Source: Bacteroidales bacterium
GTDB lineage: Bacteria; Bacteroidota; Bacteroidia; Bacteroidales; Tenuifilaceae
DNA length: 64,000 nucleotides
Direction: 5' to 3'
Assembly (NCBI GenBank): GCA_016931855.1
Contig: JAFGDZ010000076.1
Location: 1-64,000, forward strand
Below are positions 31,745 through 39,783 of this stretch, in pieces. The first letter of the stretch is position 1. The number at the start of each line of letters is the position of its first letter. A program made the position numbers and the translations under genes. Below the pieces are notes generated by a model. The model was not told where the DNA came from. It saw only the letters and a program-made list of their open reading frames with translations, and did not search any database.

Positions 31745-32900
31745 TTCCTGTACTATTTCCTGGTCTGCGTTTTGGCTTACGTTTCTTACTCTTCTTTTTA
31801 AGAATGCCCTTTTCGTCGAAACGGGTTAGGCTTTCCTCCTCAATAACGTTAGAAAATCCAAGCTCTGAGCGGGTAGTTGATTTTTCCTTTACGGCCTCAA
31901 CTAGCTTGTCAACCTTTTGTCCGCGCTTGTTAATCTGGAGTATCTCCTTAACCCTATCAACGGGAATTTCAGTAATGTTGAATGCCGATGAAGGGTCGCT
32001 ACTATACCACATAAGCCGCTTAAAGATATCGGTTTTAAGGTGGTAGAAGGTTCCTTCTTTGGTTTCCAGCGGGATATTGGTATGCGGAAAGTCTTTACGG
32101 GCATCAATGTAGCAGTCTAGCTCGTAGTTAAGGCAGCACTTTAGCTTGCCGCACTGTCCTGCTAGTTTTTGTGGGTTAAGCGATATTTCCTGAGCCCTAG
32201 CTGAGTTGGTGGTAACCGAGTTGAAGTTGGTTATCCAGCTTGAGCAGCACAGCTCTCTTCCGCAGGAGCCTATGCCCCCAATGCGTCCAGCCTCTTGCCT
32301 TGCACCAATCTGGCGCATCTCAATCCTAATCTTAAATTCTTCGGCCAGAATCTTTATCAGCTCCCTAAAGTCAACGCGCTCATCGGCAATGTAGTAGAAA
32401 ATGGCCTTAGTTCTGTCGCCTTGGTACTCCACGTCGCCAATCTTCATGTTAAGGTTAAGGCGCTCGGCAATTTTACGTGCCTTAAGCATCGTTTCGTGCT
32501 CAAGGTTCATGGAGTCCATCCACTTCTCAATATCAACAGGCTTTGCCTTGCGGTAAATCTTCTTAATATCGGGTTGCTCTGGGTCTAGCCCAACCTTTTT
32601 CATTTGTCGAGAAACCAGCCAGCCGGTTAACGATACCACGCCAATATCGTGACCTGGCGAGGCCTCCACGGCAACAACATCGCCTTTTTTAAGGCTAAGG
32701 TTGTTTGCGTTCTTGTAGTATCCTTTGCGAGTGTTCTTAAACTGAACCTCAACTATATCGTAGTTTTGTAGCGTCTTCGGAAGGTCTCCAATCCAATCGA
32801 AAGCGTTTAGCTTAGAGCAACCATCGTTTTGGCAATGGCTATACTCCGTTGCTTCGTTTTCTCTTACTATTACCCCTCGAGAGCAGCAGCTCCTGTCCAT
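31731..32900 (-). CDS. RicT/YaaT-like PSP1-domain protein
   Basis: The protein of 389 residues is the Bacteroidota RicT (PSP1-domain) protein. In Bacillus, RicT joins RicA and RicF in an Fe-S-containing complex affecting mRNA processing, but the Bacteroidota role is untested. The PSP1 core runs from about residue 40 to 260: GDVVAVEASPGHDIGVVSLTG (in parts), FFYIADERVDFRELIK-like region (IFYYIADERVDF), GSCGRELCCSSW and CGKLKCCLNYELD, with conserved Cys pairs. The tail is Lys/Arg-rich (KKKSKKRKPKRRPGNS). The ATG at 32900 (MDRSCCSRG) is preferred over one at 32933, which would overlap the -7 box. Downstream it overlaps gldH by 14 bases. Confidence 0.87.
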   Translation of the reverse strand: MDRSCCSRGVIVRENEATEYSHCQNDGCSKLNAFDWIGDLPKTLQNYDIVEVQFKNTRKGYYKNANNLSLKKGDVVAVEASPGHDIGVVSLTGWLVSRQMKKVGLDPEQPDIKKIYRKAKPVDIEKWMDSMNLEHETMLKARKIAERLNLNMKIGDVEYQGDRTKAIFYYIADERVDFRELIKILAEEFKIRIEMRQIGARQEAGRIGGIGSCGRELCCSSWITNFNSVTTNSARAQEISLNPQKLAGQCGKLKCCLNYELDCYIDARKDFPHTNIPLETKEGTFYHLKTDIFKRLMWYSSDPSSAFNITEIPVDRVKEILQINKRGQKVDKLVEAVKEKSTTRSELGFSNVIEEESLTRFDEKGILKKKSKKRKPKRRPGNSTGNANG

Positions 32901-32930
32901 AGCGTTATGTGGTAAGTGTTTGCAAGTTTG

Positions 32931-32938
32931 CAAATTTA
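32931..32938 (-). promoter_or_regulatory. -7 box of ricT
   Basis: CAAATTTA on the plus strand reads TAAATTTG on the minus strand, 30 bases before the chosen ricT ATG. It would produce a short leader for the ricT-gldH-trmB genes. Confidence 0.4.
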
Positions 32939-33091
32939 GTTAAAATGATTTGATTGTGGGTATGCGCATACTCTTTTTAGAATATGTGTACTCCCTAAAT
33001 CATGTGCTGTAGGTATTTGGCCTTTAAAATTTGAGTGGATAAGTGTAATTCGTATCCTATTATTTGGTGCCATTTACCTTTTTGGCATGCC

Positions 33092-34243
33092 CTAAGGTAA
33101 GGTTTTTATGGGAAACATAACCTTGAGCAGCTTAAGTACGGTATCGGTAAAAATGATTTGCCCATTGCCATTCCTGGCAATGTCGTTAATGGCCGAGTTA
33201 AGCAGCGGGTAAACTTGCATAGCCCTATCGGGGGGCATTTGGGGGGCAAAGCGTTCGCCAAACTGGAGCTCTTCGCCAGCAAGGTAGGCAATGTCGTCCA
33301 TTTTTGAGTTAAGCACCATGCTCTCGCGCGTTAACCGTAGTGCCTCGGTAAGTAGCTCCTTTTGCCGCTCGCGGTTTAGCGCAGCAGCCTTCTCAACCCA
33401 CTCAAGGGCACCGGGAACGTCGCGCTGAAAGCATAGCCGCATTATGTCCCTAAACATCAAAAAGTAGATACTGTCGTTGTCGCCCTTGGCTAAGTTTTGG
33501 GCAATGGCGTAGTTCCCATTGGCTACTCGGCTGTACTCCTGGGCCTTTGCTGGGCTCAGCTGGTAGCGCTCAATTAGCGCCGACGAAACGCTCTCGCGGG
33601 TTAGCGGGGCAAAGCGGATTAGCTGGCAACGGCTAAGAATGGTTTTTATTACAAGGTTAGGATCCTCGCTAACCAGTATAAATAGCGTATTAAGGGGTGG
33701 CTCCTCTATTAGCTTAAGCAAACGGTTCGATGCGTTTACGTTCATCCGCTCGGGCAGCCAAATAATCATGGTTTTGTACTCGGACTCAAAGCTCTTTAGG
33801 CTGATTTTTTTAATTACCTCAGAACTTTCGCTTACGCTTATTATGCCCTGTTTGTTATCAAGCCCAATAGACTCGTACCACTCGGCCTCAGTAAAGTAGG
33901 GGTTCTCCAGCAAGCATTCACGCCATTTGCTTAGGTGGTCGCCGCTGGATTTTGATACCTTGTCGTCAGCCGACTCCTTTTTCGACTCGTTTACAGGGAA
34001 TGCAAAGTGCAGGTCTGGGTGAATTATCTTGGCGTACTTCTTACATGAGGGGCATGTGCCGCACGAGTCGTTCTGCGTGGGGTTCTGGCAGCAAACCATT
34101 TGGGCAAAGGCAATGGCCATAGCCAGCTTTCCAGTACCCGCAGGCCCTGTAAAAATTATGGCGTGGGGTATGCGCTTCTCCTTGTACGCTTTTGTTAACC
34201 GTTGCTTAACATCGGGTTGCCCAACTATATCTTTAAACTGCAT
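33092..34243 (-). CDS. holB: DNA polymerase III clamp-loader subunit delta'
   Basis: The 383-residue AAA+ protein is the delta' subunit of the clamp loader. Seen are the N-terminal FKDIVGQPDVKQRL, the Walker A-like GPAGTGK at 33-39, a zinc-binding Cys cluster (CC at 51-52, then DSCGTCPSCKK with C61, C64, C67), HPDLHFAFP, and the SRC-like motif in TILSRCQLIRFAPL. The presence of an intact P-loop and longer size fits Bacteroidota delta'. It stands divergent from pgk and is separated from ricT by about 190 bases. A -7 box lies at 34270-34277. Confidence 0.9.
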   Translation of the reverse strand: MQFKDIVGQPDVKQRLTKAYKEKRIPHAIIFTGPAGTGKLAMAIAFAQMVCCQNPTQNDSCGTCPSCKKYAKIIHPDLHFAFPVNESKKESADDKVSKSSGDHLSKWRECLLENPYFTEAEWYESIGLDNKQGIISVSESSEVIKKISLKSFESEYKTMIIWLPERMNVNASNRLLKLIEEPPLNTLFILVSEDPNLVIKTILSRCQLIRFAPLTRESVSSALIERYQLSPAKAQEYSRVANGNYAIAQNLAKGDNDSIYFLMFRDIMRLCFQRDVPGALEWVEKAAALNRERQKELLTEALRLTRESMVLNSKMDDIAYLAGEELQFGERFAPQMPPDRAMQVYPLLNSAINDIARNGNGQIIFTDTVLKLLKVMFPIKTLP

Positions 34244-34269
34244 TGGTGTCGTGTTTTTTTGCTAATGAG

Positions 34270-34277
34270 CAAAGGTA
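34270..34277 (-). promoter_or_regulatory. -7 box of holB
   Basis: CAAAGGTA on the plus strand reads TACCTTTG on the minus strand, 27 bases before the holB ATG. Confidence 0.5.
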
Positions 34278-34371
34278 TAAAAAAGGAGATAATTACCTGT
34301 GTGTTCCGGTTATCGCTCAAACGTTTGCGGCGATTTTTGCTTATAGAACAGGCACCAATCGCTTATTTTCC

Positions 34372-34379
34372 TACTTTTG
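34372..34379 (+). promoter_or_regulatory. -7 box of pgk
   Basis: TACTTTTG matches TAnnTTTG exactly, 28 bases before the pgk ATG at 34408. No -33 TTTG is found at 19-20 bases, so strength is unclear. Confidence 0.6.
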
Positions 34380-34407
34380 TTTTGAACTAAATTAATACGT
34401 ACTAGCC

Positions 34408-35598
34408 ATGATAAATTTTGATACTTACAGCTTTGCTGGCAAAAAGGCTATTGTTAGGGTGGATTTTAATGTGCCGCTTAACAGCGATTTTAAGGTTACA
34501 GACGATACTCGCATTGTTGGTGCGGCTTCTACCATAAAAAAGATTACTAGCGATGGTGGTTCTGCCATTCTAATGTCTCACCTTGGGCGCCCAAAGGGCG
34601 GGCCAGAGGATAAGTTCTCTTTGCGTCATATTGTTGCCCACCTGTCTAAGGTGCTTGGGCAGGAGGTGTTGTTTGCCTCCGATTGCATTGGCGCTCCTGC
34701 AAAGGAGATGGCTGCTGCATTAAAGCCAGGTCAGGTTCTGCTGCTCGAGAATCTTCGCTTTTACAAGGAGGAGGAGAAGGGCGACGAGGCCTTTGCTAAG
34801 GCGCTTGCCTCACTTGCCGATGTTTACGTTAACGACGCCTTTGGTACGGCGCATAGGGCCCATGCCTCTACAACAATAGTTGCCAAGTTCTTTGAGGGCA
34901 AAAGCATGTTTGGATACCTTATTAATGGCGAGCTAAAGGCTATGGACAAGGTTCTTAACTCAACCGATAAGCCTGTAACAGCGGTAATGGGAGGCGCTAA
35001 GGTGTCGGATAAGATTCTTATCATGGAAAACCTTTTAAGCAGTGTTAACAACCTAATTATTGGTGGCGGAATGACCTACACCTTCATTAAGGCGCAGGGC
35101 GGAAGTATTGGTAAGTCTATTTGCGAGGAGGATAAGCTAGACCTTGCTCTTGATATCCTTGCAAAGGCAAAGGCAAAAGGCGTAAACGTTTACCTTCCCA
35201 TTGATGCTGTTAATGCCGATGCCTTTGACGCTAACGCCAACACCCAAATTTGCGAGGCCAACCAAACTCCTGACGGTTGGATGGGGCTTGATGTTGGCCC
35301 CAAAACTGTTGAGCTGTTCTCTAAGGTTATTGAGGAGTCAAAAATTATTCTTTGGAATGGCCCAATGGGCGTTTTTGAGATGGATAAGTTTGCAAAGGGT
35401 ACAACCGAGGTTGCACTGGCTGTTGCTCGTGCCACAGAGAAGGGGGCGTTTAGCCTAGTTGGTGGTGGCGACTCCGTTGCAGCGGTAAACAAGAATAAGC
35501 TATCCGATAAAATATCATACGTATCAACCGGCGGTGGCGCCATGCTTGAGTACATGGAGGGGAAGGAACTTCCGGGTATTAAGGCTATACGTAGATAG
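34408..35598 (+). CDS. pgk: Phosphoglycerate kinase
   Basis: The 396-residue glycolytic enzyme converts 1,3-bisphosphoglycerate and ADP to 3-phosphoglycerate and ATP. Clear signatures are [80 protein letters not shown] and the C-terminal [11 protein letters not shown] with [19 protein letters not shown] (in parts). Full length. It has its own promoter and a strong terminator, so it is expressed alone. Confidence 0.98.
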   Translation: MINFDTYSFAGKKAIVRVDFNVPLNSDFKVTDDTRIVGAASTIKKITSDGGSAILMSHLGRPKGGPEDKFSLRHIVAHLSKVLGQEVLFASDCIGAPAKEMAAALKPGQVLLLENLRFYKEEEKGDEAFAKALASLADVYVNDAFGTAHRAHASTTIVAKFFEGKSMFGYLINGELKAMDKVLNSTDKPVTAVMGGAKVSDKILIMENLLSSVNNLIIGGGMTYTFIKAQGGSIGKSICEEDKLDLALDILAKAKAKGVNVYLPIDAVNADAFDANANTQICEANQTPDGWMGLDVGPKTVELFSKVIEESKIILWNGPMGVFEMDKFAKGTTEVALAVARATEKGAFSLVGGGDSVAAVNKNKLSDKISYVSTGGGAMLEYMEGKELPGIKAIRR

Positions 35599-35610
35599 GC
35601 ATTAGCCATT

Positions 35611-35646
35611 AAAAAAGCCGCAGCGAATTCTCGTTGCGGCTTTTTT
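35611..35646 (+). terminator. Terminator of pgk
   Basis: AAAAAAGCCGCAGCGA (35611-35626) pairs with TCGTTGCGGCTTTTTT (35631-35646), a 16-bp stem with one wobble pair and a 4-base loop, 12 bases past the pgk stop. Confidence 0.95.
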
Positions 35647-35674
35647 TGTACTGCTAGCGCAGCTATAAAATAAA

Positions 35675-35699
35675 AAAGCCTTGGGTTATCCAAGGCTTT
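35675..35699 (-). terminator. Terminator of the initiator tRNA gene
   Basis: AAAGCCTTGG (35675-35684) pairs with CCAAGGCTTT (35690-35699); on the minus strand the stem is followed by TTTTATTTTA. It begins 4 bases past the tRNA 3' end. Confidence 0.88.
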
Positions 35700-35703
35700 G
35701 TAG

Positions 35704-35776
35704 TAGCGGGGACAGGACTCGAACCTGTGGCCTTTGGGTTATGAGCCCAACGAGCTACCAACTGCTCCACCCCGCA
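35704..35776 (-). tRNA. Initiator tRNA-fMet (anticodon CAT)
   Basis: The 73-base gene folds into a full cloverleaf on the minus strand: acceptor TGCGGGG with CCCCGCT, D arm GAGC/GCTC, anticodon loop CTCATAA, and T loop TTCGAGT. It is the initiator type for three reasons visible in the sequence: positions 1 and 72 do not form a Watson-Crick pair (T and T), the anticodon stem has three successive G-C pairs (GGG/CCC), and position 11:24 is A:T. CCA is not encoded. It has its own promoter (35821-35852) and terminator (35675-35699). Confidence 0.95.
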
Positions 35777-35820
35777 ATCTAGTATGTTTGGTTTGTTACC
35801 GTCATTCCTTAATTGCGGTG

Positions 35821-35852
35821 CAAATATAGGGGGTGTAATTGGATTATGCAAA
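35821..35852 (-). promoter_or_regulatory. Promoter of the initiator tRNA gene
   Basis: On the minus strand, TTTG (complement of 35849-35852) lies 20 bases from TATATTTG (complement of 35821-35828), a close Bacteroidota consensus. The start of transcription would be about 35-40 bases before the tRNA. Confidence 0.75.
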
Positions 35853-36055
35853 TGGTTAATGAAAAAAACTTTTATAGTTTCTTTCAACGTACTGATGTAT
35901 AGGGAATAAAAAATGTATTTTTTTTAAGCAAAGGCCAATTGCGCTCACATAAAAGGCCAATTTCTTTAAAACATCAACCTAAAACAGGCAGGCTAATGGT
36001 GAAAAAGGACAGCTAATGTTCCCTTTTATTACTGGGTGCTTCTTTAAAAAACAGC

Positions 36056-36063
36056 TATCTTTG
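36056..36063 (+). promoter_or_regulatory. -7 box of the M23 peptidase gene
   Basis: TATCTTTG matches TAnnTTTG, 19 bases before the ATG at 36083. No -33 TTTG is seen at the usual distance. Confidence 0.5.
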
Positions 36064-36082
36064 GGCAATTCATATTGGAAAA

Positions 36083-36949
36083 ATGGCTGAAAATAAGAAG
36101 AAGAGATACATAAGCAAGCTAAAAAGCAAGTATCGCCTTAGTATTTATAACGATCAAACTTTTGAGGAGGTTTGGGTTATGCGCTTATCGCGCTTAAATG
36201 TTATTGCCCTTTTTGGTGGTACCGCACTATTTATAATTGCAATGGTAACTATACTTATTGCGTTTACTCCAATTCGTGAGTTCATTCCAGGATACCCCGA
36301 TGGGAATACGCGTCGTACCATTGTTCATAATGCACTTAGAGCCGACTCGCTAGAGCGACAAATTGCGCAGTGGGACATCTACCTAAAGCACCTAAAGGTT
36401 GTTATTAATGGCGGGGAGCTACAGCAGTTTGGCGAGGTTAAGGACACTGTGGCTCGTAATAAGGATATCAAGTTTACCCGTTCGGCCGAAGATTCGTTAC
36501 TCCGGGCACAAATAGAGGAGGAAGAGCTGTACAACCTGTCGGTATTTGAAGACAAGCGAGGGGGGGGGAGCGACTTTTCTAGCAAGCTCTTCATTGCCCC
36601 AGTTAAAGGGGTGGTAACTAACTCCTTTGATGAGAAGCAGGGGCATTTTGGGACCGATTTGGTTGCCTCTCCCAACGAGGTGGTTGTTGCTGTTGCCGAT
36701 GGCGTTGTTACCCTTTCGTCGTGGACTCTCGATACAGGCTTTGTTATTCAGCTTCAGCACGATGGGAACCTGCTGTCGGTGTACAAGCATAATAGCAAGC
36801 TGCTTAAGAAGCAGGGCGCTAGGGTTAAAGCAGGGGAGGCTATTGCCATTATCGGAAACTCTGGAGAACTTAGTACTGGCCCGCATCTGCATTTTGAGAT
36901 GTGGTATAACGGTACACCCGTAAACTCCGAGAAGTACATCGTTTTTTAG
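36083..36949 (+). CDS. M23-family (LytM) membrane-bound metallopeptidase
   Basis: The 288-residue protein has a cytoplasmic basic N-terminus, one membrane helix at about residues 39-61, a possibly coiled linker at about 85-155, and a LytM domain at about 165-285. Zinc and catalytic residues are present: H188 and D192 (HFGTD), H236 and the HLH motif with H268 and H270, so it should be an active endopeptidase that cuts peptidoglycan cross-links, not a degenerate EnvC/NlpD type. A run of nine G (36560-36568) codes Gly-Gly-Gly in the linker. It precedes dxr by 37 bases on the same strand. Confidence 0.9.
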   Translation: MAENKKKRYISKLKSKYRLSIYNDQTFEEVWVMRLSRLNVIALFGGTALFIIAMVTILIAFTPIREFIPGYPDGNTRRTIVHNALRADSLERQIAQWDIYLKHLKVVINGGELQQFGEVKDTVARNKDIKFTRSAEDSLLRAQIEEEELYNLSVFEDKRGGGSDFSSKLFIAPVKGVVTNSFDEKQGHFGTDLVASPNEVVVAVADGVVTLSSWTLDTGFVIQLQHDGNLLSVYKHNSKLLKKQGARVKAGEAIAIIGNSGELSTGPHLHFEMWYNGTPVNSEKYIVF

Positions 36950-36986
36950 GCCTTTTGTGCCTTAAGTTATACCGTAATACTTTACT

Positions 36987-38147
36987 GTGAAAAGGAAAAT
37001 TGCCATTTTGGGTTCTACTGGTTCTATTGGAACCCAAGCGTTAGACGTTATCTCAAACAACCCCGATCTTTTTCAGGTTGAGGTTCTTACCGCAAACAAC
37101 AGAGTTGACCTACTTATAGATCAGGCTAAAAAATTTGAGCCTAATGCCGTTGTAATTGCCAATACTGCTAATTATCAGCTTGTAAAAGATGCTTTATCCC
37201 ATCTCGATATAAAAGTTTACACGGGTAACGATGCTATTGCGCAAATTGTGCAAATGGATAGCATCGATATGGTGCTTACCGCAATGGTTGGGTACTCTGG
37301 CTTGGAGCCAACCGTAAATGCCATAAAGGCCAAAAAGGCCATAGCCTTGGCCAACAAGGAAACCCTTGTTGTTGCTGGTGAGCTGGTTATGGGCTTGGCC
37401 AACGAGTATAGAACGCCAATTATCCCTGTTGATTCTGAGCATTCTGCTGTATTCCAGTGCTTGGTTGGAGAACCTAGCCCTGTTGATAAGGTTATACTTA
37501 CCGCATCGGGTGGCCCCTTTAGGGGTTACAACAAAACCCAGCTGGAAAGTGTTACTAGAGCCGATGCCCTTAACCACCCAAACTGGTGTATGGGAGCAAA
37601 AATCACCATAGACTCGGCAACTCTTATGAACAAGGGATTTGAGGTAATTGAGGCGGGTTGGCTTTTTGGCCTGAGCCCAGAGCAAATTGAGGTGGTGGTG
37701 CACCCGCAATCCATTATCCACTCCATGGTTCAGTTTGAGGATGGCTCTGTAAAGGCGCAGCTTGGGTTACCCGATATGCGCTTACCCATACAGTACGCAT
37801 TCTCGTTCCCGCATAGAATAAAGAACGACTTTCAGAAGTTTAGCTTTGCAAACCACCCAAACCTAACCTTTGAGCAGCCCAATACCGAGCTGTTCCCTTG
37901 CCTTTCCCTTGCTTGGGAGGCCATGGCAGCAGGCGGAAACACGCCCTGCGTGCTAAATGCCGCAAACGAGGTGGTGGTTGATGCATTCCTAAACGACAGG
38001 ATACGCTTTGTGCAAATACCCCAAATTATTGAGCAAACCCTTGGACGGGTATCGTACCAGGCAAAACCATCGCTTAGCGATTACAAGGAAATCGATGCCG
38101 AAGCTCGTGCCATTGCTTTGGAATATGTAAATAACGCAACCCTTTAG
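36987..38147 (+). CDS. dxr: 1-deoxy-D-xylulose 5-phosphate reductoisomerase
   Basis: The 386-residue enzyme makes 2-C-methyl-D-erythritol 4-phosphate in the MEP isoprenoid pathway, using NADPH and a divalent metal. The NADPH site is ILGSTGSIGTQALDV near the start; metal and substrate motifs include ALANKETLVVAGELV, PVDSEHSAVFQCL, ASGGPFRG, HPNWCMGAKITIDSATLMNKG (in parts) and NAANEVVVDAFL. Start is GTG at 36987. It is followed 5 bases later by the site-2 protease gene, an order seen in many Bacteroidota and elsewhere. Confidence 0.97.
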   Translation: MKRKIAILGSTGSIGTQALDVISNNPDLFQVEVLTANNRVDLLIDQAKKFEPNAVVIANTANYQLVKDALSHLDIKVYTGNDAIAQIVQMDSIDMVLTAMVGYSGLEPTVNAIKAKKAIALANKETLVVAGELVMGLANEYRTPIIPVDSEHSAVFQCLVGEPSPVDKVILTASGGPFRGYNKTQLESVTRADALNHPNWCMGAKITIDSATLMNKGFEVIEAGWLFGLSPEQIEVVVHPQSIIHSMVQFEDGSVKAQLGLPDMRLPIQYAFSFPHRIKNDFQKFSFANHPNLTFEQPNTELFPCLSLAWEAMAAGGNTPCVLNAANEVVVDAFLNDRIRFVQIPQIIEQTLGRVSYQAKPSLSDYKEIDAEARAIALEYVNNATL

Positions 38148-38152
38148 CCATT

Positions 38153-39472
38153 ATGGAAATACTAGTAAAAGCCGGACAATTCTTTTTAAGCCTGTCCATT
38201 CTTATTGTTCTTCATGAGTTTGGGCACTTTGCCTTTGCCAAGCTTTTCAAAACAAGGGTTGAGAAGTTTTACCTATTCTTTAACCCTTGGTTCTCCCTTT
38301 TCAAGTTTAAAAAGGGCGATACGGAGTACGGCATGGGGTGGCTACCTCTTGGTGGGTACGTTAAAATATCGGGAATGATTGATGAGTCCATGGACAAGGA
38401 GCAGATGAAACAGCCTGCCCAACCATGGGAGTTCCGGGCCAAACCAGCATGGCAGCGTATGCTAATAATGGCTGGTGGGGTAATGGTTAACTTTGTTCTT
38501 GCTCTATTCATCTACAGCATGGTGCTTTATACTTGGGGCGACCAGTACCTTGCCACCCGCGATGTAAAGTATGGTGTTACCTGCGACTCCCTAGCATTGG
38601 AACTAGGCTTTAGGAATGGCGATAAGATTATTTCTGTTGATGGACGCGAAGTGGAAAAGTTCCACCAAATTGTGCCTGAGCTGCTGCTTGAGGATGCTGG
38701 GTGGATAATGGTTGAGCGCAATGGCGAGCAGCTAAAAATTGATATCCCCGATACGGTTATTCACAGGCTCATTAAAACCCCGCTACTATTTGCCCCTCGT
38801 ACCCCATTTGTTGTTGAGGCGGTTGTTGAGGGTTCTGCTGCCGAAAGGGCTGGCGTTAAACCTTTGGATTCCCTTGTGGCCATTAATGGAGTACGCGCCA
38901 TTTTTTTCGATGAGTTTCGCTCGGCCATTTCACAATCCAAAGGCGATACCGTTAGCTTTGCCGTGGTTCGTAGCGGCCAGCAGGTGGAGCTCTCGGTTGT
39001 AGTTCCAGAAACGGGACAAATAGGCGTTTATACCATGCGCAACTGGGCGCGATACTTCAACATACGGAACCAGGAGTACTCGTTTGTGGAGGCAATTCCT
39101 GCTGGTATAGATAGGGGCGTTAGCACCCTATCGGGATACGTTAAGCAGCTTAGGTTGATATTTAAGCCTGGAACAAAGGCCTATGAGTCGGTTGGAGGGT
39201 TTATTACCATTGGCAGCATTTTTCCAGGAACATGGAACTGGCGCGATTTCTGGAGCCTTACCGCATTCCTTTCCATTGTACTTGCCTTTATGAACTTTTT
39301 GCCTATTCCTGCACTAGATGGAGGCCATTTTGTTTTCTTGGTGTACGAGATGGTTACAGGCCGTAAGCCTAGCGATAAGTTTTTGGAGTACGTTCAAATT
39401 GCCGGGATGATAATCCTGTTCTCACTCCTAATTTTTGCTAACCTTAACGATGTAATTAAACTTTTTAGGTAG
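38153..39472 (+). CDS. rseP: RseP-type site-2 metalloprotease
   Basis: The 439-residue inner-membrane zinc protease performs regulated intramembrane proteolysis, often of anti-sigma factors. The HEFGH motif (H21, E22, H25) lies in the first helix, the second metal-binding site is in NFLPIPALDGGHF near residue 385, and one or two PDZ domains lie between (about residues 120-300; GFRNGDKIISVDGREV, AERAGVKPLDSLVAINGV). Full length for the family. It is adjacent to dxr. The window carries two FecR-type anti-sigma factors that could be candidate substrates by analogy with FecR/RseP in other bacteria; this is an inference. Confidence 0.95.
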   Translation: MEILVKAGQFFLSLSILIVLHEFGHFAFAKLFKTRVEKFYLFFNPWFSLFKFKKGDTEYGMGWLPLGGYVKISGMIDESMDKEQMKQPAQPWEFRAKPAWQRMLIMAGGVMVNFVLALFIYSMVLYTWGDQYLATRDVKYGVTCDSLALELGFRNGDKIISVDGREVEKFHQIVPELLLEDAGWIMVERNGEQLKIDIPDTVIHRLIKTPLLFAPRTPFVVEAVVEGSAAERAGVKPLDSLVAINGVRAIFFDEFRSAISQSKGDTVSFAVVRSGQQVELSVVVPETGQIGVYTMRNWARYFNIRNQEYSFVEAIPAGIDRGVSTLSGYVKQLRLIFKPGTKAYESVGGFITIGSIFPGTWNWRDFWSLTAFLSIVLAFMNFLPIPALDGGHFVFLVYEMVTGRKPSDKFLEYVQIAGMIILFSLLIFANLNDVIKLFR

Positions 39473-39574
39473 CAGCACTTCTTAGTATTTGATGTTTATG
39501 TACCTTTAATGCTGTTTGTAAAGGGCAATACATCGGGACTTAAACTTGTGTTAAACACATAATACGGTACGGTT

Positions 39575-39772
39575 ATGACTAGTGCATTTGTAATTGCAGG
39601 GGCTATTGGCGGATGGGAACTCATTGTTGTAGTGGTTATTGTGCTGCTCCTTTTTGGCGGGCGTAAAATTCCTGAGCTAATGCGTGGCCTTGGTCAGGGT
39701 ATTGGCGAGTTTAAAAAGGGAATGCGCGATGGCGACGAGAACGACAAAAAAGAATCTAAGGATAACAAGTAA
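39575..39772 (+). CDS. tatA: Sec-independent translocase subunit TatA
   Basis: The 65-residue protein has a single N-terminal helix (GGWELIVVVVIVLLLFGG), the short hinge, an amphipathic helix (KIPELMRGLGQGIGEFKKGM) and an acidic tail. This is the TatA/E pattern; the E in WELI and the FG hinge are present. It lies about 100 bases after rseP and 11 bases before the MltD-like gene, without other tat genes nearby. Confidence 0.93.
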   Translation: MTSAFVIAGAIGGWELIVVVVIVLLLFGGRKIPELMRGLGQGIGEFKKGMRDGDENDKKESKDNK

Positions 39773-39783
39773 AGCTTAAGTAG

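Larger units (their letters stand above)
35777..36082. other. Divergent intergenic region between tRNA-fMet and the M23 gene
   Basis: These 306 bases hold the tRNA promoter on the minus strand (35821-35852) and a -7 box for the M23 peptidase on the plus strand (36056-36063). The rest is AT-rich without a gene. Confidence 0.55.
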
